A DNA stretch of 64,000 bases from Flavobacterium frigoris PS1. GTDB lineage: Bacteria; Bacteroidota; Bacteroidia; Flavobacteriales; Flavobacteriaceae. Position numbers and translations under genes: made by a program. The stretch spans positions 620,001 through 684,000 of the forward strand of contig NZ_AHKF01000018.1 in NCBI RefSeq assembly GCF_000252125.1. The letters run 5' to 3'. The notes below the pieces were generated by a model. That model saw nothing but the letters and a program-made list of their open reading frames with translations, did not search any database and had not been told where the DNA came from. Shown piece by piece: positions 26,390 to 33,275 of this stretch; within the stretch, counting starts at the first letter, position 1; every line of letters begins with the position of its first letter.

Positions 26390-26390
26390 T

Positions 26391-27014
26391 TTATTTTATA
26401 ATTTGTCCTGAGTAATATTTTTCTAAAAAGAATCCTAAGTCTGCTTTATAACCAATTCCTGAAGCTTCAAACTTCCATTCACCGTTTCGTCTGTAAAGGC
26501 GTCCGAATTCCACGCCTGTTACAACTGAGAAATCTTCATCTAATTCATACTTTGCAATTTCTTGACCATTAGAATTATCTATAATCCTTATGTATGAATT
26601 TCTAACTTGTCCAAAGTTTTGTCGTCGAGCTTCAAAATCTTCAATTGTAACAACAAATAAAATTTCATTTACATCTAGAGGCACTTTAGTCAAATCAATT
26701 TTAATTTCTTCGTCATCATCTCCATCACTTTTACCTCCAGTAGGATCATCTCCAGTATGAAGCAAACCATAAACCCCTGGCAAACAATTATTACTGACAC
26801 ATTGCTTGGGGTCATTGTGACCAGTACCACATAAATTATTATAAAATATAAAATGATTTTCACTTAAAAGTTTTCTTTGTGAATTAATCATAATAGCTGA
26901 AGCATCCAAATCAAAATCGTGACCTGTGCCTTCATTAGGATCCCAACCTAAACCAACTGTTATTTTTGATAAACCAATATCTATTTTCTGTCCTTTCTGT
27001 AGATTGATTGCCAT
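26391..27014 (-). CDS. TerD-family protein, first gene of the ter operon
   Basis: The 207-residue TerD protein has KITVGLGWDPN, FDLDASAIMI, GDDPTGGKSDGDDDEEIKIDL and GEWKFEASGIG. An insert holding two cysteines plus one (GHNDPKQCVSNNCLPG, near residues 70-85) is unusual and could bind a metal. It is the first gene of the 15-kb operon, preceded by a 350-bp gap. All later genes follow in the same direction with small gaps, apart from a terminator after terC. Role: Ca2+-binding Ter protein. Confidence 0.94.
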   Translation of the reverse strand: MAINLQKGQKIDIGLSKITVGLGWDPNEGTGHDFDLDASAIMINSQRKLLSENHFIFYNNLCGTGHNDPKQCVSNNCLPGVYGLLHTGDDPTGGKSDGDDDEEIKIDLTKVPLDVNEILFVVTIEDFEARRQNFGQVRNSYIRIIDNSNGQEIAKYELDEDFSVVTGVEFGRLYRRNGEWKFEASGIGYKADLGFFLEKYYSGQIIK

Positions 27015-27140
27015 ATTAATTATATTTTATTTTAAATTTTTACTTTCTGCTTGATGACTATATAAAATTGTCATGTATGTCCTTGATTATTGTTGATTTT
27101 CTTATCGAATATCATTTCTGGTCAATATTTTTTATCAGAC

Positions 27141-27148
27141 CAAACCTA
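27141..27148 (-). promoter_or_regulatory. possible -7 promoter element for the ter operon
   Basis: On the minus strand this reads TAGGTTTG, matching TAnnTTTG. It lies about 126 bp upstream of the first terD start. No good -33 TTG with normal spacing was found, so this is tentative. Confidence 0.35.
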
Positions 27149-27167
27149 CACCCAATAAAAAACTATT

Positions 27168-27180
27168 CTTTACGGTTTTC
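27168..27180. repeat. 13-bp element shared (inverted) with hsdR upstream region
   Basis: CTTTACGGTTTTC is the exact reverse complement of 11865-11877, upstream of hsdR. Confidence 0.6.
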
Positions 27181-27295
27181 CACATTTGAAGAAAATAAAT
27201 ATCTAATTTGATCTTTATTTCCATTTGTTTTTATATCAAATTATAGTCTTTTGATTGTTAAAATGTAAATTAAGGTGGTTTTAAATGATTTCACA

Positions 27296-27316
27296 ATACC
27301 CACTTTTAGTGATATT
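27296..27316. repeat. 21-bp direct repeat with palindromic core, copy 2
   Basis: Same orientation as 11962-11982 and 20 of 21 bases identical. Here the core CACT-TTT-AGTG is a perfect palindrome, fitting an operator bound by a dimeric regulator. It lies about 280 bp upstream of the first terD and just downstream of the 84-residue unknown gene. Confidence 0.65.
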
Positions 27317-27364
27317 TAATATTTTTTTTATAATCATTAATTGAGGTTTTATTTTATTAATTAT

Positions 27365-27619
27365 TTAAAAATTAGATGTTTGGATTTGATTATAGTTAAA
27401 ATAGTTTAAGTATTCTTGGAATTCATGCAAATAAACTATTTCTATTTTCTGACTATTGCTTTGTGAAAGCTGTACCAAATGGATGTCTTTAAACAAAATT
27501 GGATTTAATGTAAGTTTTTCCAAAATAATGAATATTGCGTGGTAGAGTGTTTTGCTGCTGCAGTGAATAGTGTGGTTTTTTAGATGGATGTGAATGGTCT
27601 GTTTTTTACCGTGTTCCAC
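27365..27619 (-). CDS. small uncharacterised protein
   Basis: The 84-residue protein is not recognised. It is rich in His and Leu near the start (IHIHLKNHTIHC) and helical further on, with no membrane segment or signal. It follows the 120-residue gene after 24 nt and may form a pair with it. The AT-rich context and lack of known relatives leave it uncertain, but the frame shares strand and spacing with its neighbour. Confidence 0.5.
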   Translation of the reverse strand: MEHGKKQTIHIHLKNHTIHCSSKTLYHAIFIILEKLTLNPILFKDIHLVQLSQSNSQKIEIVYLHEFQEYLNYFNYNQIQTSNF

Positions 27620-27643
27620 CAGATTAATTGGAATGAATTTTAC

Positions 27644-28006
27644 CTAGTCTTGTTTGAGATTAATATCCTGAATTATAAGGGGATGTTCTAGTTTGTTTAT
27701 CCTTTTTTCAATGGTTTCTTTTGAGTCAATAGAAGCTGTGAATTTCCATGTTTTTAATACTGGAGCATTGTCCATCAGGTCAATAACTTGTTTGAAGTAT
27801 TCAGGGTTGCCATTGGCGGTAATTATTAATTCGAAACGGTCTGTTGAGGTTTTTGGGAAAACAATCATAAAATCCAGTTCTCTGCAATAGTAGTTGAGGT
27901 TTTGCTTTATCCAATATATTATATATGATTGGTTTTGAGAGGTTTCATTGATTAAGTTTTTGAAGCTGTGTTGGTTGTCGAGGAACCAGTTCCAGAAGTT
28001 TTTCAT
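27644..28006 (-). CDS. uncharacterised small protein
   Basis: The 120-residue protein begins MKNFWNWFLDNQHSFKNL and has mixed alpha/beta character, with an LDFMIVFP...FELIITANG strand pair. It resembles small cytosolic proteins of unknown function common in Bacteroidetes, but I cannot name a family. No catalytic motif is seen. It lies between the element's replication-like genes and the ter operon, upstream of another small gene on the same strand. Confidence 0.6.
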   Translation of the reverse strand: MKNFWNWFLDNQHSFKNLINETSQNQSYIIYWIKQNLNYYCRELDFMIVFPKTSTDRFELIITANGNPEYFKQVIDLMDNAPVLKTWKFTASIDSKETIEKRINKLEHPLIIQDINLKQD

Positions 28007-28499
28007 TTGTTATTGTTTAAAAAGTTTAAAGTTTAAGGTTGCTTCTCGATAGAATTTTAAGTGAAAGCATAAAAATTGCTCGAAGTGATGCCGTATTTTG
28101 CTTAGTGCGTTGTAATGACATCATCGTTTGTCGAGGGTGTTTTTGTCGAAGTCGATCCGGTTGAGCTTTTACCGGAGGCTGGAGCAGACCCATAAGCTCG
28201 TAGTTTTGTTAAAGTTCTATATATGTTATATGTTTTGGATGTGTATAGTTGTGTAAATCAGATGATTATTGTATATTTGAGTATTGATTTCGATTGGTTA
28301 ATGGATTACAGGTTTTGAACTTGGCTTAATTGTTTCAAGACAGATTGTGTAACTTCAACTGTCAATTTTACTAACAATAGAATTGGATAATGAATCAAAA
28401 TCATAGACTGAGAGACACTCTGAAAAGAGTGTCTCTTTTGTTTGTGGTACTTGCATTAAAGGTGATGCCGTTAAACAATTATTAACGGTTTGATTCAAT
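28007..28499. other. 493-bp intergenic region
   Basis: No gene is supported. A somewhat more GC-rich segment (about 28130-28200) contains GAGCTT at 28163-28168 and AAGCTC at 28194-28199 that could pair, and a repeated CCGG. A strong hairpin lies at 28411-28436. The rest is AT-rich without recognisable content. Confidence 0.5.
28411..28436. terminator. perfect 11-bp hairpin with GAAA loop
   Basis: AGAGACACTCT, GAAA, AGAGTGTCTCT, followed on the plus strand by TTTGTTTG. It lies 64 nt downstream of the DnaC-like gene (minus strand) and could stop transcription in either direction. Confidence 0.65.
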
Positions 28500-29159
28500 T
28501 TAGCGCTTATCAGTAGTTTCTTTATTGAATGTTATTAAATTGAACATTTGTCGCATTCTGGATCGCAGCCGGTTGCCGTATAGCATTTCAATTTCGGAAG
28601 CGGATAGGTTAGAGGTAAGGTGAGTAATGGAATTGTTCTCTATAAACTGCTCGTATCGGCTTATGAGTACCTCAGCCATTACATTGCAATCGTTTCCAAA
28701 ATGTTTTATTTGTTGTTCGGCACCCAAATCATCAAAGCAATAGCCGGAAAGGCGGGATTGAAAATTTTGTTTTAGGGTGTATTTGTTGATGGCATCAAAA
28801 CCTTTTTTGGCGAATTCGAAAGATATTTCACGGCAGGTTTTGATTTTATAATCGGACAAAGGATTTGCAAATGGCCTTATGAGGTGCATTATTGAGGTTT
28901 TTCCGCATCCAATTGGACCCGACAATAAAATGCCTTTGGAGAGGTCAATTTGCAATTTTAAGGCCGTGTTTTGATCTTTGATCATATAGATGACCAATTT
29001 GTAAATGGTCGGGATATCGAGGATGTTTATTTTAAAGGATTGACCGTAATGTTCTTTTCCCTGGGATTCAATAAAGGATAGACATTTGTTGAAATCATAG
29101 ATTTTTTGGCCGTTTTGAATTTCGAAAGTGTCAGTAATTAATTTACAATGGTTCGGCAT
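28500..29159 (-). CDS. DnaC/IstB-like AAA+ ATPase of the integrative element
   Basis: From the ATG at 29159 the protein is about 219 residues. It has a P-loop GILLSGPIGCGKTS, a Walker B segment CFDDLGAEQ, and the conserved SRYEQFIENNSITHLTSNLSASEIEMLYGNRLRSRM, which resembles DnaC-type helicase loaders. An earlier ATG at 29231 is possible, but it would overlap the upstream gene by 89 nt, so I chose 29159. It probably loads a helicase during element replication. The gene before it looks like a replication initiator/primosome protein, which fits. Confidence 0.82.
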   Translation of the reverse strand: MPNHCKLITDTFEIQNGQKIYDFNKCLSFIESQGKEHYGQSFKINILDIPTIYKLVIYMIKDQNTALKLQIDLSKGILLSGPIGCGKTSIMHLIRPFANPLSDYKIKTCREISFEFAKKGFDAINKYTLKQNFQSRLSGYCFDDLGAEQQIKHFGNDCNVMAEVLISRYEQFIENNSITHLTSNLSASEIEMLYGNRLRSRMRQMFNLITFNKETTDKR

Positions 29160-29979
29160 AATTTTTATTATTTGAGATTTGTAAATGGTTGGGCTGGGGC
29201 AGGTTTGATTTTGGCTGGAATTTATTGGCATTCAGCATCCAGTTCCTAGCAGCTGCTTTCCAGTCTTTCATTTTTGATTTTCCGCCCACGAGCCAGCCAT
29301 TGCTTTGGAAATGGTTGTAAAATTTTTGAGCTTCGATTTCGGAATTGTTTTTCTCCTTAAAAAAGGGGAGTACCTCTTCCCAAACGGGAGGGATTTTTTC
29401 GCTAGGTTCTATGCCTTTTTTTTCGCGCAACTTTTTTTGGATGTTTTGTTCATTCTCTAATAAAAAATCGGCTTTATTCTCTTTATTTTTTTGTGCTTGC
29501 CCGTTTACCATGTTTAAACTGTTTGTATTGTTTATATAAGGTAGAAGTTCAGTGCTTGTACAGTGCTTGTTTAGCACTTGTTCAATATCCTGTTCATCAA
29601 CTTGTGCAATAGCTTGTTCATTGACTTGTTTGTTTTTTTGCTGGGTTTTGAGTTTTTTTATTTCCTTTTTCTGAATTGGTTTGGTGTAGAAATCCAAGTT
29701 GATTACTTCGAGCGTGGATCCTTTGAACGGATTGTACGACGGCTTGTATTTTACAAAATTTCTTTCATCCAATTCCCGGATACACTTGTGATAGGTTGCA
29801 TAGGAAGCGATTTTGCTGATACGCATTAATTCGTCTCTGGAAATGCCAATCGGATTTTGGAAACGGTTCAGGTTCCATAATTGGAATATGGCCATATAGA
29901 GGCTGATGTGTGTTGGGTTGAGATCGAAGTCGGTTGATACTTTTTCGAAAAAGCCGGTGAGGTGTTTGATGTAGTTCAT
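29143..29979 (-). CDS. replication-initiator/primosome-like protein of the element
   Basis: The 278-residue protein has an N-terminal winged-helix-like region (residues 1-100, with PIGISRDELMRISKIASYATYHKCIRELD), a Lys/Gln-rich linker (about 105-190) and a C-terminal part with VWEEVLPFFKEKNNSEIEAQKFYNHFQSNGWLVGGKSKMKDWKAAARNW that resembles DnaD/primosomal C-terminal segments. Its end overlaps the start of the DnaC-like gene. I infer a role in starting replication of the mobile element. The linker is of low complexity. Confidence 0.75.
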   Translation of the reverse strand: MNYIKHLTGFFEKVSTDFDLNPTHISLYMAIFQLWNLNRFQNPIGISRDELMRISKIASYATYHKCIRELDERNFVKYKPSYNPFKGSTLEVINLDFYTKPIQKKEIKKLKTQQKNKQVNEQAIAQVDEQDIEQVLNKHCTSTELLPYINNTNSLNMVNGQAQKNKENKADFLLENEQNIQKKLREKKGIEPSEKIPPVWEEVLPFFKEKNNSEIEAQKFYNHFQSNGWLVGGKSKMKDWKAAARNWMLNANKFQPKSNLPQPNHLQISNNKNYAEPL

Positions 29980-29983
29980 AATT

Positions 29984-30010
29984 AGTGAATAGTGAGAAGT
30001 GAGAAGTGAA
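29984..30010. repeat. short AGTGA(G)A tandem repeat
   Basis: Direct repeats of AGTGAATA/AGTGAGA/AGTGAGA/AGTGAA just upstream of the replication-like gene. Such short direct repeats near a replication initiator could be binding sites; that is only suggestive. Confidence 0.45.
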
Positions 30011-30030
30011 AAAAAGTTAAGAGCGAGCTG

Positions 30031-30363
30031 TTATTTGTTGAGCATTTTTAAGATGTCGTCGTATTTATAGTAAATGGTGCCGCCGATTCGGTTGTAGTTT
30101 ATGGTTCCTTTGATGCGAAGATTTTGTAAAGTGCCTGGAGAAATTTTGAGGAGTTTGCGAACTTCGGAAGATTTGAGCCATTGGGCAGGTTGTTCCACCG
30201 TTGGTTTGCCACATTGGATTTCGTGGAGTAGCGCGTTGCCAAAGTTGAGGAGATCTCTTTTGGTTACCATTTGGTGATTTAACAACTCATAGTTGTCGAT
30301 TTCCGGGAAGAGTTTTTTTGGATGTAAGTTCATAATGAAAGTGTTTGATTTGTTATGAGACAA
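30031..30363 (-). CDS. excisionase-like helix-turn-helix protein
   Basis: The 110-residue protein carries a MerR-like/excisionase HTH: WLKSSEVRKLLKISPGTLQNLRIKGTINYNRIGGTIYYKYDDI, about residues 62-105. Bacteroidetes integrative elements carry such small proteins as excisionase or mobilisation regulators. Its place between RteC and the replication-like gene supports that. The N-terminal 60 residues are not conserved in any way I recognise. Confidence 0.82.
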   Translation of the reverse strand: MSHNKSNTFIMNLHPKKLFPEIDNYELLNHQMVTKRDLLNFGNALLHEIQCGKPTVEQPAQWLKSSEVRKLLKISPGTLQNLRIKGTINYNRIGGTIYYKYDDILKMLNK

Positions 30364-30430
30364 ATTACTTTCATTTGGTTGTTTTTACTTCCCAAGGGCA
30401 ACCCAAGTAGGGTGTAATTATTCATCAAAA

Positions 30431-30467
30431 AAAAACAGAACCCTTATGATTGTTGGATTCTGTTTTT
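30431..30467. terminator. hairpin between RteC and the HTH gene
   Basis: AAAAACAGAA and TTCTGTTTTT pair with an extra CC/GG step, giving a stem with A- and T-rich ends. It would end minus-strand transcription from the rteC-like gene, and could act in both directions. Confidence 0.6.
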
Positions 30468-30573
30468 AAATTTTAACATTTGAGCGCTGATTTTTCCCAT
30501 TTGGATTTTGGGGTTATCCAACGTAAAACAGAGGCTTGCCAGCTGGAACCCAAGTTGAACCCAATGGGGTGTT

Positions 30574-31434
30574 TTATTGATTCTTCTTTTTTGAATCCTC
30601 GTTGTCCATTTTCTCAATGAGTTTATCTGACATCGTGTTTATGAATCTTGTTTTTGAAACTTTTCTAGATTTTATATCCGAGTAGTTTCCGTATAGATTG
30701 GAATCAATTTCTACATTTAACATTGTGCCTAAAAAAATGGCCAATTCTTTTAAATCAAAATTCCCATTATTGATACAACCAGTAGCTTGAAATGCATATA
30801 CGAGTTCTGTCATATCTACTTTTGTACCGGTCCAATTGAATTTGTGATCTATCTGTGTACTATTAGATTTACTCTTGCCATTGAGTTCATCTAATTTGTT
30901 TTCTAGATGATTTGTCAACATATCGTTTGCAATAATTGTAGCCACGTTAAAATCGTGTGAAGTACTTAGTTTCGAGTCAAAATTAATAAGACAACAATCG
31001 TATTTAATTATGTCTTTGTAGCAACGACGTACAAAAAGGTCTTCATCCCTGAAAGATGTCCTCGAACGATAGTATTCATAAAACTCTCTATTGGCTTTAA
31101 CATATTGATGAATTGTAGTTAGCAGCTGTTCGTAATGCTTTTTTTTATTCTTTTTGCTTGGTGGTAAAGAAGCTTCTAATTTTAAAAGCTCTTTATAAAA
31201 GAGGAGTTTTGAAACCATTCTTGGTTTCAACTCTTTGAAAAAATATATTTCTTCCTGGATCGATAGAAACACATATTTTTTTAGCCATTTGTATATCTCT
31301 TTTAATTTCTTTTCAATGAAGTGTAAAATATCTAAATAAATGGTCAAAACATCATCCGAAGCATTTTTTATTACTTCATATTCTCTTTCAAATTCGTTAA
31401 AATAGCTGATATAATTGACCTCCATAAAATACAA
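30574..31434 (-). CDS. RteC-family regulator
   Basis: The 286-residue protein matches RteC of Bacteroides conjugative transposons, seen in KPRMVSKLLFYKELLKLEASLPPS, EYYRSRTSFRDEDLFVRR and the C-terminal FQATGCINNGNFDLKELAIFLGTMLNVEI. In CTnDOT, RteC activates excision genes. Here there is no RteA/RteB pair and no transfer operon in the window. The first residues could start at the second ATG (MEVNYIS). It lies 90 nt downstream of the integrase. Confidence 0.85.
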   Translation of the reverse strand: MYFMEVNYISYFNEFEREYEVIKNASDDVLTIYLDILHFIEKKLKEIYKWLKKYVFLSIQEEIYFFKELKPRMVSKLLFYKELLKLEASLPPSKKNKKKHYEQLLTTIHQYVKANREFYEYYRSRTSFRDEDLFVRRCYKDIIKYDCCLINFDSKLSTSHDFNVATIIANDMLTNHLENKLDELNGKSKSNSTQIDHKFNWTGTKVDMTELVYAFQATGCINNGNFDLKELAIFLGTMLNVEIDSNLYGNYSDIKSRKVSKTRFINTMSDKLIEKMDNEDSKKKNQ

Positions 31435-31523
31435 AATGGTTTAAATTGAGAATATCAAAATAAACCATTTTGTATTGATAATTTGTCAGTTTTTTGCTAA
31501 AAAGTTATGAACAGCACCTCAGC

Positions 31524-32771
31524 CTAGAGATTACTTAACTTTTTCTCTTTAAGTGGTTTCGAAGCGAATTTGGTTTTTAAAATCATCATATCCTCGCTAA
31601 TTTTCTTGTCCAAAATTTTAGCATAATGTTGGGTGGTTTTTAGGCTGGTATGCCCCAACATTTTGCTGACCGTTTCCAGTGGAACACCGTTAGAAAGTGT
31701 CACAGTTGTTGCAAAGGTATGTCGGGCAATATGGAAGGTCAATTCTTTTTTGATTTCGCAAACATCTGCGATTTCCTTAAGATAAGCATTCATTTTTTGG
31801 TTGGTCAAAATAGGGAGGAGGCGATTCTCATTTTGGCAAACCGGATGCTCCGCATATTTGTCGATAATTTCTTGCGCCATTGGTAATAATGGAATTTTGG
31901 AAGCGGTATCTGTTTTTTGTCGGTTCTTGAATATCCACTTATCGCCATCTATACCCAAGGCAATATTGTCTAGCGTTAATTGTTTTACGTCAATGTAAGC
32001 CAAGCCCGTAAAGCAGCTAAAAACGAATATGTCGCGAACGAGTTCCAATCGCTCAGAAACAAATTTTTTGTTGATCATTTGCTCTATTTCGGCTTCAGAA
32101 AGGAAATCGCGAACGACTTCTTTGACTTTCGCTTTGTAATTGGAGAAAGGATCCTTGTTTAGCCATCCGTTGGACAAACATTGGTTAATTATCTTGTGGA
32201 AGTTCTTGATGTATTTAACGGCGGTGTTATTGGCACATTTTCTCTCGCTGCGCAGGTAGAATTCATATTCCATGATAAATGCATGATCAATTTTTTCGAT
32301 ATTGATGTCCGTCAGATTGTATTTCCAGAAGAGAAAATTTTTGGTGTGCTTTAACGAAGTTTCATAGCGTTCCAATGTTCCAGGAGCATATTCTTGACCC
32401 ACTAATTCCTTGATCTTGCGGTTGTGTTCTTGGAAGATCGGGATTAACATTCGCGCCCGTTCTTTTTTGCCCTGAAACTCATTTTTGAAACTCTCAAAGG
32501 TAATTTCGATCTGGTTCATGAAAAGTTTTTTCTCCGTTTCGTAAACGATGGCTCTCATCATGTCAAGCCGACCATTAAACATACGAGCTTCTTCGGTGTT
32601 ACCTTTCATTTTAGATGCTTCAGAGGACCATTTTTGTTCTTCGACAAACAATCCAGTGCTCACGTCAAAGCGTTGGCCATTGATAGTGATACGTTGGTAA
32701 ATTGGCATTTGTGCCTGTGCGTTGACTTTAGATTTTCTTAAATAATAAAGTACTGTGATTTTTGTTTTCAT
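31524..32771 (-). CDS. tyrosine recombinase (integrase) of the island
   Basis: The 415-residue protein has an arm-binding N-terminal region, a SAM-like core-binding domain (about 105-200) and a catalytic domain with HIARHTF (His and Arg), LGHTSLKTTQHYAKI (His and catalytic Tyr). The first box reads FTGLAYIDV, lacking the usual Arg of FTGLR; the same change is seen in CTnDOT-type integrases as far as I recall. It lies next to tRNA-Ser and a set of short repeats, and would insert and excise the island. Confidence 0.93.
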   Translation of the reverse strand: MKTKITVLYYLRKSKVNAQAQMPIYQRITINGQRFDVSTGLFVEEQKWSSEASKMKGNTEEARMFNGRLDMMRAIVYETEKKLFMNQIEITFESFKNEFQGKKERARMLIPIFQEHNRKIKELVGQEYAPGTLERYETSLKHTKNFLFWKYNLTDINIEKIDHAFIMEYEFYLRSERKCANNTAVKYIKNFHKIINQCLSNGWLNKDPFSNYKAKVKEVVRDFLSEAEIEQMINKKFVSERLELVRDIFVFSCFTGLAYIDVKQLTLDNIALGIDGDKWIFKNRQKTDTASKIPLLPMAQEIIDKYAEHPVCQNENRLLPILTNQKMNAYLKEIADVCEIKKELTFHIARHTFATTVTLSNGVPLETVSKMLGHTSLKTTQHYAKILDKKISEDMMILKTKFASKPLKEKKLSNL

Positions 32772-32870
32772 AGTGGCAACCTTTAAATTGATAATTAAAT
32801 TAGTTTAAATGTCAATAAAAGTCAAGATGTTCATTCTGTGAACGGCTTGTTTTACTAGGGTTGAGCCAAA

Positions 32871-32924
32871 ATTCGGTGCACTTTTTTTCCTCTATATCCC
32901 AAGTGCACCGATTGTGCACCGATT
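32871..32924. repeat. three copies of GTGCACCGAWT near the integrase
   Basis: Two head-to-tail copies of GTGCACCGATT (32903-32913 and 32914-32924) and one inverted copy (32871-32881, ATTCGGTGCAC) lie between the integrase start and tRNA-Ser. This layout resembles arm-type binding sites of tyrosine recombinases or excisionases. Confidence 0.6.
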
Positions 32925-32966
32925 TTTCGAGAAATAATGAATAATTTGGTTATTCGGTGAAAAGAA

Positions 32967-33000
32967 AAAACCCCTTAAACAGTGATGTTTAAAGGGTTTT
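32967..33000 (-). terminator. hairpin downstream of tRNA-Ser
   Basis: AAAACCC(C)TTTAAAC-type stem with T-rich end. It lies 24 nt past the tRNA 3' end on the minus strand and would end tRNA transcription. Confidence 0.65.
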
Positions 33001-33023
33001 AGTTCATTTTGAGAATTCTCTCG

Positions 33024-33108
33024 CGGAGAAAGAGGGATTCGAACCCCCGGACCTGTAACAGTCAACAGTTTTCAAGACTGCCGCATTCGACCGCTCTGCC
33101 ATTTCTCC
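33024..33108 (-). tRNA. tRNA-Ser (anticodon TGA)
   Basis: The minus strand reads GGAGAAATGGCAGAGCGG, a long variable arm and GGTTCGAATCC, with acceptor stem GGAGAAA/TTTCTCC and anticodon loop CTTGAAA (anticodon TGA). Length is 85 nt, typical of a class II tRNA. No CCA is encoded. The 3' end faces the integrase, the usual place for an island to insert. Confidence 0.93.
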
Positions 33109-33275
33109 AGTGAGCGACAATCATTTGCTGATTGCGAGTGCAAATATAAGGTGCTTTTTTGGTTTTCACAGCCTATTTGGGTAAAAAAACGGACTATTTT
33201 TAAATTTACTTTTTAATTGTTTCATTCTCTTTCTATTAGCGATTGAAATAAAATTAAAAACAATTAAGAATAGTT

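Larger units (their letters stand above)
27015..27364. other. 350-bp intergenic region upstream of the ter operon
   Basis: No convincing gene is seen. It holds a candidate -7 element (27141-27148), the 13-bp element shared with the hsdR upstream region (27168-27180) and the second copy of the 21-bp repeat (27296-27316). It is very AT-rich. Confidence 0.6.

Noticed and set aside
28163..28199. possible structured RNA formed by GAGCTT/AAGCTC
   Set aside because: The 6-bp stem with a 25-nt loop is too weak to call as a feature; left as part of the intergenic description.
29160..29231. earlier start for the DnaC-like gene
   Set aside because: The N-terminal extension lies wholly inside the preceding gene and has no domain features; ATG at 29159 gives a short, normal overlap.
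33024..33045. second copy of the tRNA-Ser 3' end as left attachment site
   Set aside because: No matching copy was noticed within 1-33 kb by eye, so I do not claim an island boundary; a computed search is needed.
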